A DNA stretch of 64,000 bases from NCBI GenBank assembly GCA_949825065.1, contig OX463865.1:21561115-21625114 (forward strand), given 5' to 3'. A program made the position numbers and the translations under genes. The stretch comes from Odontocerum albicorne (lineage: Eukaryota > Arthropoda > Insecta > Trichoptera > Odontoceridae). Positions 14,101 through 22,380 of the stretch are shown here, piece after piece (within the stretch, counting starts at the first letter, position 1; every line of letters starts with the position of its first letter). The notes below the pieces were generated by a model. That model searched no databases, had not been told where the DNA came from, and saw only the letters and a program-made list of their open reading frames with translations.

Positions 14101-16407
14101 TGTTAAATAATTATATCGGAAAAGGACACAGTTTGTTTTGTGATAACTGGTACACTAGCCCTGAACTCTTTAAAAGATTATATGAAAACAAAACAAATGC
14201 TTGTGGAACAGTGTATAAAAACCGAAAAGGCATGCCAAAGTTTAAAAAATTGAAAAAGCGAGAAGTGGAATCTTTTAACAATAGAAAATTGCTGGCGCTG
14301 AAATGGTGTGATCGGCGCGACGTGCACATGCTTACCACTCTTCATGACGATTCAAAAGATTGTACTGGAAAAGTAAACAGGTCAACCGGTGAAGCCATAC
14401 AAAAACCCAAGTGCATAATCGATTATAACAAATGTATGGGTTTGGTAGACAAAGCGGACATGATGCTAAGTGGATTAAATTGCATGAGAAAGTCCGTCAA
14501 ATGGTACAAGAAGGTGTTTTTCCATGTAATAGATTTGTATTTGCTCAACGCCCATATTTTGTACAAACTTGTTACATCTAAATCGATTAGTCTGGCTGAA
14601 TTTCAGCTAGCTGTTATTCGGCAATTGATTGAGAAAAATTCGTAAAAAGTAATGCTCAACAAAGTTCAATGCCCCACTACTTCTGCTGACAACCCTACAA
14701 GATTTATACCAAATAAATATTTAAATCATGAAAAGATAAACTTTCCATCTACGCCAAAGTGCAAAAATCCACGTCGAAGGTGTCATGTCTGTGCTAAAAC
14801 TAAAATAAATGTTAAAGTGCGTAAAATGACTAAATTTATGTGTTCTGAATGCAATGTTCCATTGTGTTTCCAACCATGCTTTAGGGCATACCACGAGAAA
14901 AAGAAATATTGAAAAATAAACAATCTCAATTTTTATTTCATAATAATAAATAATTCTGAGTTAAGTATTTCAATATAGACCAATAAATATGGTGTGAACA
15001 GAGTGAGATTTATAGTGTTTGTGAAGTAAAGAACACTTCATAATTCATATCCTTGTGCCCATACAATACGCGCTGAATCCCGTGCCGTCCCAGTGCAGAC
15101 TAGTCACACACACACAGATAGGCACTTGAGTGGGGGAGTGTGGAAAGAAGAATTTCTATGATCGTATCATTCGTTTGTTTATTTTACGTAATATTTAATT
15201 TATCTCCTTTATTTCAAGAGTAATGACTTTTATTTATTATCAGAAAATTACTTGTGTGTTATGTTAACCTGAAGTTGTAATTAAATATCAGTGGTTCTAA
15301 ACTAAATACGCATTTAAACTTAGGAATTAAAAAACGCCGAAATTGTGCCGCGCACAGGGTTTGTCGAATTTGATTTTTAACGCGGTTAAAAGGTTAAGCG
15401 GTGTTCATCGAAGTCCACTGGTCGTCCGGAACGCTCCATGTCTTTCAGGTCGAAAATACCGTCTTTAAAATGCAAAAACCATAGACGAGCTGTCCTTTAA
15501 TTCATAGCATCTTCACTGTACACTTCACAAATATCGCGAGTAGCTTTGGCAGCTTTATTCCCTCGATTGAACACGAACAGAAGGAGGTGTCGAAAATGCT
15601 CACTTTCGTCTACTTGAAATTCCATTTTGAAGGCTTGTAATCAAATAAAATAATAGATGTAACGTAAAAGCAAATACAATATCTTGTAGAGCAGAAAATT
15701 TTCTTTCGAATGACGTATAACCTTTATCATTTGTTTTACTTTTAGTGCTCATTTTTAAATTTGAAAAAAAAACGGACAACTTATGTTAACACCTAATATG
15801 ACAGAATACGGAATGAAATGCTTAGAGATGAATGTGAACTTAACGCTGATGTGTTGTGTAAGATGGGGAAGAGCACTCAGATGGTTCGAGTACGTGGAAT
15901 GAATGAATGAATGAAGAAAGATTATCAAAACAAATGTAGTGTAAGGCGTGATAGAGGAAGACCATGGTTGTATAAAGTGTATAATATTTTGAAAGGAGGA
16001 AATGTAAAAGTCAGAGGAATCATAGGAGCTGTATGAGAAGGTGCATGGATGTAGAAGAGGTGTAAGATGTGTGTCACGGTAGAAAAGTGTGATCCTCTCT
16101 CCTTACTGCCTTTTCCAACAGAGAGACAATGTGATGGTATATATACACATATATGTATGTTTCCAAAACTTCAATAATGCAAATGATACATTGGGTAATC
16201 AATCTATTGACCAAAATTCTATTAAACATGAACATTGAATTTGTTGCAGGTGCCAAGTTCCCGTTCCTAATGAAGCTGTGCTTCTCGTCAGCGCGTTCCA
16301 TCGGCCCACCGGGCGGGCGCCGTTCCCCCGGAAACGAACAGCAGGACAGCAAAGACTCGAAGCATGACAATAACAAGGACGTGGACGAGCACGAGGCCTC
16401 CTACTAA
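2098..16407 (+). CDS. HNRNPL: hnRNP L / Smooth gene, 3' part (seven coding exons, 5' end outside window)
   Basis: This encodes the C-terminal half of a heterogeneous nuclear ribonucleoprotein L-type protein, a nuclear RRM protein that binds CA-rich pre-mRNA and controls splicing and RNA stability. Coding exons are 2098-2180, 4323-4478, 6332-6453, 7262-7412, 7492-7610, 9940-10028 and 16250-16407. Every intron begins GT and ends AG, and the frame is continuous (878 nt: 2 nt of a split codon, then 292 codons including stop). RRM3 carries the RNP2-like VMMVYGLD and RNP1-like GTAMVQMGD. The family hallmark linker reads KNNRFLTPASIHKNRIQPPSK-like. RRM4 carries IIHFFNTP and SSGLMEFS. The tail ends DEHEASY. 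RRM1 and RRM2 are missing because they lie upstream of position 1. PTBP relatives are the nearest alternative, but the linker between RRM3 and RRM4 fits hnRNP L/LL and Drosophila Smooth. Confidence 0.93.
2181..3923 (+). other. hnRNP L intron: LINE-like tail and an unidentified GC-rich block
   Basis: The part 2870-3160 ends in (AAAT)n (about 3128-3148), as do many non-LTR 3' ends, but I cannot name the family. The block 3240-3560 is GC-richer and holds a 77-codon open frame (3331-3564) with no recognisable domain; I do not call it a gene. About 3560-3690 matches a dispersed repeat also seen at 8425-8495, 9289-9430 and 53480-53660. About 3800-3880 encodes a short GRGRPRKEWKLDL-like LINE RT tail. 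Confidence 0.5.
3924..4182. repeat. 63-bp minisatellite, about four copies
   Basis: Units start at 3924, 3987, 4050 and 4113. They are nearly identical apart from CATTATG/CATAATG and CTACATA/CTACGTA, and lie 140 bp upstream of an hnRNP L exon. Confidence 0.93.
4323..4478 (+). CDS. HNRNPL: hnRNP L exon: Pro/His linker and start of RRM3
   Basis: There are 52 codons between a TTTTCCAG acceptor and a GTAAGT donor. The exon starts EMFQGPHHGGG, runs through seven prolines and enters RRM3 with CVMMVYGLDPHTANTDRLF. The stretch LMCLYGNVVR matches the conserved beta1-alpha1-beta2 region of hnRNP L RRM3 (family knowledge). It is markedly GC-richer than the surrounding intron. Confidence 0.95.
4625..5215 (+). 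mobile_element. LINE L-A fragment containing an internal minisatellite
   Basis: It begins with the decayed RT motif DGRTECDNERRVTAGNRV and runs to the LINE end SLPQWGGDMTR. It shares its layout with 1020-1690. The stretch 4933-5127 inside it has been amplified as five 39-bp units. Confidence 0.75.
4933..5127. repeat. 39-bp minisatellite within a LINE fragment, five copies
   Basis: Units start at 4933, 4972, 5011, 5050 and 5089, differing at only one obvious position (ATGCG/ATGGG). As 39 is a multiple of three, several long but meaningless frames result. Confidence 0.93.
5322..6052 (-). mobile_element. Truncated mariner element (family M2), minus strand
   Basis: The end at 5322-5350 matches the terminal repeat of the element at 60026-61260. 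Reading the minus strand from 6050, transposase pieces include [49 protein letters not shown] and [14 protein letters not shown]. The first catalytic Asp (MDET) is present. The part encoding the other two Asp residues is deleted and the N-terminal end is missing past 6052. A fossil, related to but less complete than its 60026 relative. Confidence 0.88.
6085..6265. repeat. FB1 foldback repeat, copy 2 (partial)
   Basis: It holds the core CGCCTGAAGAGAGCCTC and the right arm ending GAAACCTTTGATA. It starts where the truncated mariner stops and ends about 65 bp before the 6332 exon. Confidence 0.65.
6332..6453 (+). CDS. HNRNPL: hnRNP L exon: RRM3 beta2-beta4
   Basis: It begins IKFLKTKEGTAMVQMGD, where the aromatic-free RNP1 is typical of the hnRNP L/PTB type, and continues to NDHTMTLA. 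It ends after two bases of an Ala codon (GC|G) at GTGAGT. The 122-nt length fits the split codon completed at 7262. A copy of a dispersed foldback repeat lies just upstream (about 6090-6262). Confidence 0.95.
6715..6890 (+). repeat. tRNA-like SINE fragment
   Basis: The sequence contains AGTTCGAACCCCG, a good RNA polymerase III B box, after a weaker A-box-like GTGGCTGTGCTGG. An A-rich tail (about 6830-6890) follows. It does not fold into a complete tRNA by eye. Confidence 0.45.
7066..7225 (-). mobile_element. LINE L-A fragment, minus strand
   Basis: The minus strand reads FEQVERMNEERPIYSTNASG then GRPWKVWLDQVNDIFE, the usual end of this LINE reverse transcriptase (GRGRPR-WLDQV). It ends 37 bp before the 7262 exon, so it fills most of the intron's 3' part. 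Confidence 0.8.
7262..7412 (+). CDS. HNRNPL: hnRNP L exon: end of RRM3 and RRM3-RRM4 linker
   Basis: It encodes FSKQTFLSEVINPYPLTDKS, then SPSFKEYTGNKNNRFLTP and KNRIQPPSK. The motif with NNRF and NRIQ-PS is diagnostic of the hnRNP L/LL/Smooth family. It ends in phase 0 at GTAACC. The next intron is only 79 bp, the smallest in the gene. Confidence 0.96.
7492..7610 (+). CDS. HNRNPL: hnRNP L exon: start of RRM4, with duplicated 3' end
   Basis: It starts with the RNP2-like IIHFFNTP, then DVTEEQLRQVFADYDV, and ends KFPLKSE plus AG of a split Arg codon at GTGAGT. The last 30 nt of the exon together with the donor and following intron are duplicated at 7676-7770. A second donor therefore sits 95 nt downstream. 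The first donor is taken as the real one because reading past it meets TGA at 7612-7614. Confidence 0.94.
7581..7770 (+). repeat. 95-bp tandem duplication spanning the hnRNP L exon/donor boundary
   Basis: Copy 1 starts at 7581 inside the coding exon and copy 2 starts at 7676 in the intron. Both contain the last 30 nt of the exon, the GTGAGT donor and about 65 nt of intron. They differ by only a few bases (CTTAAA/CCTAAA, TAGAGAA/TAGGGAA). A second, intact-looking donor is thus created after 7705. Confidence 0.95.
7771..8424 (+). other. hnRNP L intron, AT-rich, nothing recognised
   Basis: No repeat or exon was recognised apart from short AT-rich tracts. Confidence 0.5.
8496..9284. mobile_element. 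Non-autonomous piggyBac-like element (789 bp) with TTAA duplication
   Basis: TTAA at 8492-8495 and 9285-9288 brackets the element. Its ends read CCGGTTCACTGCC and (reverse complement) CCCTTTAAGTGCC, matching at most positions. It has no transposase frame. The flanks join into a dispersed repeat whose uninterrupted copies at 3560-3690 and 53480-53660 supply the empty-site comparison. GC-rich subterminal motifs with GCGCTCTCC occur twice near the left end. Confidence 0.75.
9571..9622. repeat. 11-bp tandem repeat (TCTGGACAGSC), five copies
   Basis: A short perfect or near-perfect tandem array in the hnRNP L intron. Confidence 0.85.
9660..9826 (-). mobile_element. tRNA-derived SINE (family S1), minus strand
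   Basis: On the minus strand it has the box CTCGGTAAGATGCCTG and the GGTTCGA-type B box region. The body and tail pattern (TTGGTTAGAATAGAT and ACAGG) is shared with copies at 17727, 29108, 29285, 39098, 57549, 59377 and 63775. Too diverged to be a working tRNA gene. Confidence 0.7.
9940..10028 (+). CDS. HNRNPL: hnRNP L exon: RRM4 centre
   Basis: It completes the split Arg codon and encodes SSSGLMEFSSISQAVMAIMA then CNHATIMHP. SSSGL-EF is the RNP1 region of RRM4 in this family. It is preceded by TTATTTCAG, ends with one base of a Gly codon at GTGAGA, and is followed by a 6.2 kb transposon-filled intron. Confidence 0.94.
10185..10350. repeat. FB1 foldback repeat, copy 3 (left half)
   Basis: It begins with the TCAAAGGTTTCCGC arm and contains the core CTCTCGTAACAAACTGGGATC. 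A local (GA)n expansion lies inside the usual CTGAAGAGAGCC motif. Confidence 0.65.
10631..11908 (+). mobile_element. Mariner element (family M1), full length, TA duplication
   Basis: Thirty-base terminal inverted repeats at 10631-10660 and 11879-11908 match at 29 of 30 positions. TA duplications sit at 10629-10630 and 11909-11910. The 1278-bp body holds one transposase pseudogene. Both ends are intact, so this is among the younger insertions here. Confidence 0.95.
10811..11842 (+). pseudogene. Mariner transposase (M1), frameshifted
   Basis: It would cut and paste the M1 element. It starts MEKEQYRSVIRFLFLKG (helix-turn-helix). The catalytic motifs are VDETWIH, FHHDNAPAH and SPDLAPCD, with 34 residues between the second and third Asp as expected for mariner D,D34D. 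At least three single-base shifts (near 11240, 11390 and 11505) move the frame, so no intact product can be made. The end KGDYVEK-TAA is normal. The ATG at 10811 fits the usual mariner start. Confidence 0.92.
11925..12065 (+). mobile_element. LINE L-A fragment, left part (split by insertion)
   Basis: It is similar to 1226-1320 of the first LINE copy and continues at 15799 after the nested insertion. The junction GACAATG-TA-TGACAGAATAC reconstructs exactly the uninterrupted copy near 1314-1335. Confidence 0.82.
12624..15393 (+). mobile_element. piggyBac-like element, about 2.77 kb, with TTAA duplication
   Basis: TTAA at 12620-12623 and 15394-15397 flanks the element. The empty site is proven within this window, because the inverted arm at 12297-12337 carries the same target sequence uninterrupted. 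The ends are weakly inverted (CTCTTTCCCCGCG and CCTTTTAACCGCG). A subterminal direct motif with GCGCAC-A-ACG-CTGTGAT occurs twice on the left (about 12639 and 12684). The transposase frame sits centrally. Confidence 0.9.
13209..14912 (+). pseudogene. piggyBac transposase with one in-frame stop
   Basis: This DDE/D integrase-like transposase is 567 codons if read through, close to the roughly 594 residues of classic piggyBac. The catalytic Asp residues are D231 (CIDESM), D312 (FCDNWYTS) and D414 (GLVDKADMM). Their spacings of 81 and 102 are close to those of the T. ni enzyme. The acidic N-terminus and the core are intact for 478 codons. TAA at 14643-14645 then interrupts, with the same frame resuming and ending at 14912. 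The last part holds a Cys/His-rich domain (CHVCAKT, MCSECNVPLC, CFRAYH) that normally binds the terminal repeats. No frameshift was seen. It could be one mutation away from a full frame, or make a protein lacking the Cys-rich domain. Confidence 0.9.
15799..16140 (+). mobile_element. LINE L-A fragment, right part
   Basis: It continues 11925-12065 after the nested insertion. It contains the decayed RT tail with GRPWLYKVYN-like and RCVSR sequence and the LINE-end CCTTTTCCAACAGAGAGACA region, then TATA/TATG-rich sequence. It ends about 110 bp before the last hnRNP L exon. Confidence 0.78.
16250..16407 (+). CDS. HNRNPL: hnRNP L last coding exon
   Basis: After TTTGTTGCAG it completes the Gly codon and encodes AKFPFLMKLCFSSARSIGPP (last beta strand of RRM4). 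A charged, Ser/Asp/Lys-rich tail follows, ending DEHEASY and TAA at 16405-16407. MKLCFS is the conserved end of hnRNP L RRM4. The charged tail may be lineage-specific. Confidence 0.95.
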
Positions 16408-16760
16408 CCATCCCGTGTAGATTAGTCTATTCATTCCTCGGGCTTTGTGGATATATACATATTATTATAACACACAAAATAGGCTCAAACACTCTCTCTT
16501 TGCTGCTGTGCTGTGTGAACGTACGTACTGCTAACGACTAACTATTTTTATTTTCTTTTAATTTTTGCCATCAAGTTGATTCGAAAAGAGATATTTTCCA
16601 TTCCTCTTTCTCATTACAACCGTTGTTCTTCAAGTGTAATAAATTAACCCTCCAAGTGAAAAAAACATTTTAGAGATTTTTTATGAGTAAATACAAATAT
16701 AGTCCACGGAAAAGAAAAATATTATCGGACATTAAATAAAGTTTTTTTGGAAGATTTGAT
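16408..16760 (+). other. HNRNPL: Proximal 3' UTR of hnRNP L
   Basis: This is AT-rich non-coding sequence after the stop codon. AATAAA occurs at 16638-16643 and 16735-16740, the second followed by a T-rich stretch, so a short 3' UTR of about 350 nt is plausible. The true UTR could be much longer, since the next 36 kb hold no conserved gene. This end point is inferred. Confidence 0.5.
16735..16740 (+). promoter_or_regulatory. Candidate polyadenylation signal (AATAAA) for hnRNP L
   Basis: A canonical hexamer lies 328 nt past the stop codon, with GTTTTTTTGG just downstream, which fits a U-rich downstream element. Another hexamer at 16638 is an alternative. Confidence 0.4.
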
Positions 16761-17726
16761 TTAATTCTTAAACTTTATTGTGTGAAATTAGTACATACTT
16801 GGATTTACTCTTGAATCCACTAAATAAAATATAATTTCTACTTAACTCTGGCGTTGTGTGGTGGTATTTAAATTCATTCAAATAATTCTTCTGAAACAAG
16901 ATTGACTTTTGCTTAAAGATTGACTTAGCTGTCTTTTTCATATCCGTTAATATTTTTACTAGATTTTTTTATATTTGAAATTGTTTAGGTGTCTATGTCA
17001 TATTTATTAGACAAAAACGTCCTGAATCACTTTTTCTGAAGGTATTGATCATATCCAACCTCTTTTAACTATTGCCCGACACAACATGTTGCGAATATCC
17101 TTTCTGATATCGGCAACCGCTAACAACAACAACAACAACCCTGTCACGAATCTAAACGGCTACTGACCGACATCAAAACTACATGTGTTTACTATTTGCA
17201 TATATTGTGGCTATTAGTTACACGACACATTCCAATAATCCACTATTTTTCATTTATTTTGTCTAATCCGGATAATTAAGTTTCAATTTTTATTTTGATT
17301 TCTATATTTTTTCTTTGAATAACAACAAACTTAAAGAACAAAGAAATCTCTCGATGGTATTTTTTTCTTTTATATTTTAGTAGTTTGGACTTTGAATAGT
17401 TAATTGGACACTTTTAACTGTGGAATAATATTAAATATTACGCCATTACGTGCATATCCTTAGTGAAGTTATTGTAGAATTAAAAATGATTAGACTAAAC
17501 GTGGAGACAATACGCATTACGAAGCAAAGAGACGGTGCTTTGAAGTAAGAATCAAATGAGGTGATTGTGCATTTTGTTATATATTATAGCAATTATATAT
17601 TATATTATCTTTTTACTAAACAATCCGACTATTTATTTAATTCTCCGAACAATGGTGCATAAACTTTCAAAATCAAATGTTTTTAATAAATCATTCTGCA
17701 GGCTTTATTCCAAATGAAATTGACAA
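16761..17726. other. AT-rich DNA after hnRNP L, nothing recognised
   Basis: A short (AAC)n run occurs near 17122-17139. Otherwise there is no repeat or frame that I recognise. It could be distal 3' UTR. Confidence 0.5.
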
Positions 17727-17960
17727 TTTAGGTGGCCTAGTTGGTAAGATGCCTGTCTACCGATGCGGAGGTCACAGATTCGATTCCTGTTGATACTCGA
17801 ATTTATAAAAAGTTTCCAATCTCGGTTGTCTTTAAAAGACTTTTTTGTTTGGTTGGAAAAGATTGCCACATGGCTCTATAAACCCGCCAGATTGTACAAT
17901 ATATAATACAATGAAAGCGTAATATTGTACAAGTATGATGAAATATCGTCCATGTTTAGT
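17727..17960 (+). mobile_element. tRNA-derived SINE S1, near-complete copy
   Basis: The head has an A box (GTGGCCTAGTTGGTAAGATG) and a B box (AGATTCGATTCC) 30-35 bp apart, as in a tRNA. The body includes GGTTGTCTTTAAAAGAC, TTGGTTGGAAAAGATTGCCA and CCGCCAGATTGTAC, and the tail is AT-rich. It is the best copy of the family in the window. Confidence 0.8.
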
Positions 17961-18207
17961 TTTCTTTAAGTGAATATCGAATACCATACATTTTGTTCCA
18001 CTTGTGAAATATGATTTGAATGTGTTTTATTTTTCTCTCTTAGATCTTGAAGTTTTTTAACATTTTCTTAATGAGAAACTGAAACATGTGTTTGTAATAA
18101 AGTCATCTAAGAGATCTCAATTCTCAAAACATGATATAAAATTAATAAAAAAATGAATTTTTCAGCTTCAAAACAATTCATCTTAGGAAATGAACAACAT
18201 AATTTTA

Positions 18208-18313
18208 CTAAAGAATCCTGAAACATCGGCCCACTTTCTCTAAAGAATCCTGAAACATCGGCCCACTTTCTCTAAAGAATCTTGAAACATCGGCCCGGCC
18301 CACTTTCTCTAAA
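18208..18313. repeat. 32-bp tandem repeat, three copies
   Basis: Units begin CTAAAGAATCCTGAAACATC. The third carries a small internal duplication (CGGCCCGGCCC). Confidence 0.9.
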
Positions 18314-18392
18314 CAAATGTACGAATAAATTAGTTTATTGCACCTTTACATTTAATCACTTAGTGTTTTTTAATGAACCTTTATATCTTTTG

Positions 18393-18665
18393 ACTTCTGC
18401 GGTCTAGTTAGTGAGACACTTGACTACCACCACCCGTGGGTTCGGGGTTCGATACTCGATGTTAAGGTCCCAGTTTGGTAAAAGTGTTCCTCTTGTAACA
18501 ATTCTCGCAGTTGCAGACGCCGTTGTTGTTACATCTTCCTGGTAGGGTAGTCTCGCTAAGACGCGTAATGACGAACCGGGAGTTGTAATTCCAAAGGATC
18601 GATTACTGGGGCCAAAAACATACTTATCTCACTTTTCAATATGTCCAAACCGCCAATTCGGATAT
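18393..18665 (+). mobile_element. tRNA-derived SINE, second family (S2)
   Basis: A tRNA-like head (GCGGTCTAGTTAGTGAGACA and GGGTTCGGGGTTCGATACTC) is followed by a body different from S1, ending CAATATGTCCAAACCGCCAA. A second copy lies at 38000-38285. Confidence 0.72.
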
Positions 18666-19910
<1,245 letters not shown>

Positions 19911-22171
19911 CATATATCTATATATGATTTTAAAAATATACATACAACAAATTGACCAATTTTTTAATGGACCGTACGCCACTGGCAACGGCCATTTTGA
20001 AAAATTATTATATATATATTTAAAAAAAAATACATAAAAGCATATACAATATATTATCTATAAAAGTATTTGTTTTAAGAAACTTCATAGTCATCACTTT
20101 TGTAATCTGCCATTTTAAATTAATTGAAAATGAAAGATAAAATCTGTGTTTATCTTTTTATTTTTTCATTTCAAAAAAATGTTTGAGAGATTTCAGGGCC
20201 AGTTTTTTTTTTTGTTTTGTTTTTTTTTTGTAATAAAAACCACGGTTGGAATAAATAATCAATTGAATAAGATAAGATATTTAGTATGCGCGTATTACGT
20301 TAGTTTTAAAATTCCATTTTATTGTCTTAATCCCGACGTCTCAAAGGCGGAACGGATTTTGTTTTTGTAAAATGTAGGAAAACATTTCTTTTTAGTTGGT
20401 AATTTTTTTTCGTTGCTTATTTTCTATTTTGATTTTTATTATTTAGTCAGTCGGTTAGATGAATGTCGGTTAGATGAATGTCGGTTAGATGAATGATTCG
20501 ACGATCCTTCGATTTTGTTGTTTCTCCTCTAATTTCTAAATGCAATTTTGTTTTTGCTAGCTCATTGAATATTCCTCGAAAATGTACAAATTCACAAATA
20601 ATTCCTTCGATTAGCTAAAATCTGCGTTGCCATTTGTCAAATTATATTTGTTTTCTCCACGGAGCTGGTAGGGTGAAAAATATTATGTAAGATTGTTTTT
20701 TTTTTTTTATAAATAAGTTTGCATTAAAATTATGCAAGTCCTAAAGTCACATTTTTTACATAATTTTGTAATGAATGCCAGATAGAGCCTTTCCTTTCTC
20801 TCGGTGATGAAATACTGATTAATTAATTTGTCCAGATTTTATCCAGTAAATGTGACTTCCAGATTTTCAGCTTGAAGATATGGAATGTTAATTATTTAGG
20901 CTTAGTTATCAATAAAATATACAATCATTCATTTTCTCTATCAGCTCTTATATTTCTCCATGATATGTTTACATTTTTACCTTTTGATGATAATAAATCA
21001 GGATTGAATTTTTTTAAATTTTCTTATCAATTAGATCGGTTCAGTTTATTTCTCTGATCTTAATATTTTCATTTGGTGTACGCCTTTTATATGTTATATG
21101 ATTCCATTGTATCTTCTAATTATTTTTTTATTCTTTTGAATTGAGAAAATTCAATCAGTTTTTATTTAAAAAAAAAAAGATAAATCTTTTTTTAAAAATT
21201 TAGATTTTACTGTCAAATATGCACATATCTAAAAGTATTAATTTTTTTAAATATACTTTTTATTTTGCATATAGTTTTTTTTTTGCATGTTGTTTAGGTG
21301 TACACCGAATTATTGTAGAAATAATTTTCTTTTAATATATAATTAGTGTCTATTATAATGTAAAATTAGCATTTTTTTTAAAACAAAAGACAGGTTTTTT
21401 TTAGTATTTGATATATGTGTTAGTTTATAGATTTTAGAATTTAATATTTTTATGTGTTTGATTTGAATAAGAAGGGTTCTGCGGATGTTGAGACAAATAT
21501 TAAAAACACTGTGACTTTATACATTTTTTATATTTAAAAAAAAGCAAATGATATGTAGATCCATATTGGCAATAACTCCGATGTCTCGTGGCATCTCTCA
21601 CTCGAGAGTCGCCGATCTTATTCCCAATACCTTAGTTCAGATTCAGACGGTCCTACCAATCGTACTGAGGTTTCATTTCCAGTAGATATCCAGTAGATGA
21701 CTGATTCCTCCTCAGTTATCTAAATATACTGTAGTTATACTAATGATTAGTAACTGCGTTACAAAAAATACTCTTCGTATAGTTTAAGTAACGAGACATT
21801 GTTATTTTATTTGAACTGTTTTTGATTTTTGAGAAACCGATTAATTGTGAAATGATTGTGTCGGTTTAAACAGTTTTGTACTGCATCGGAATCTTTCTTA
21901 TTTTATAACTGTTTAATTTTTTTATTTCAACTGGTCTTCTTAAAAAAATATCAGTTTTTATTTCAAAAGAATTTTTCAAACAAGTCTTTTTATACATGTG
22001 AATTTACATACTTTTTTGGCATGTTAAATCTAATAGATTTTTTTTGTTTGCTTTTTCCTCTTTTTTTATTGTTAAATTTAATTTTAATTTTCATTATTCC
22101 TCATTTAATAGTATAAATATTATCGTAGGATGAATTTAGTTTCTAGTTTTAAGTTTTATAGGTAAAAAGTA
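19911..22171. other. Very AT-rich DNA with T tracts; small 15-bp repeat at 20450-20495
   Basis: There are many poly-T runs and no credible exon. GTCGGTTAGATGAAT is repeated three times at 20450-20495. The small open frames are T-rich by composition and are not supported. Confidence 0.5.
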
Positions 22172-22380
22172 AAGATTGCCCTGTATCAGGCAGATTGCCC
22201 GGTATCAGGCAGATTGCCCGATATCTGGCAGATTGCCCGGTATCAGGCAGATTGCCCGGTATCAGGCAGATTGCCCGGTATCAGGCAGATTGCCCGGTAT
22301 CAGGCAGATTGCCCGGTATCAGGCAGATTGCCCGGTATCAGGCAGATTGCCTGATATCTGGCAGGTTGCTCTGTATCAAG
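22172..22380. repeat. 19-bp minisatellite, eleven copies
   Basis: The unit AGATTGCCCGGTATCAGGC spans 209 bp in total. The outer copies are more diverged than the central ones, as expected for an array that turns over internally. Confidence 0.95.

Larger units (their letters stand above)
12066..15796. mobile_element. Inverted-duplicate mariner element (family M3), interrupted by piggyBac
   Basis: TA duplications at 12064-12065 and 15797-15798 flank it. Both ends and about 240 bp inside them are inverted copies of the same mariner 5' end, each including the start MECQVDQSEHFRHL or MEFQVDESEHFRHL. The left arm (+) has a deletion, then VDFDEDRLNHIIHEDPL, MTVYRHLKSMGK and HVLSENNKNQ to RIITGEEKWF. 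The right arm (-) encodes NRGNKAAKATRDICEVY and WFLHFKDGIFDLKDMERSGR. Without piggyBac it would be about 957 bp. Neither arm carries the mariner 3' half. Confidence 0.85.

Noticed and set aside
17727..17800. Possible tRNA gene from A and B boxes
   Set aside because: The stem pairing of a tRNA is not present and the same head recurs with a common body and tail elsewhere, so it is a SINE.
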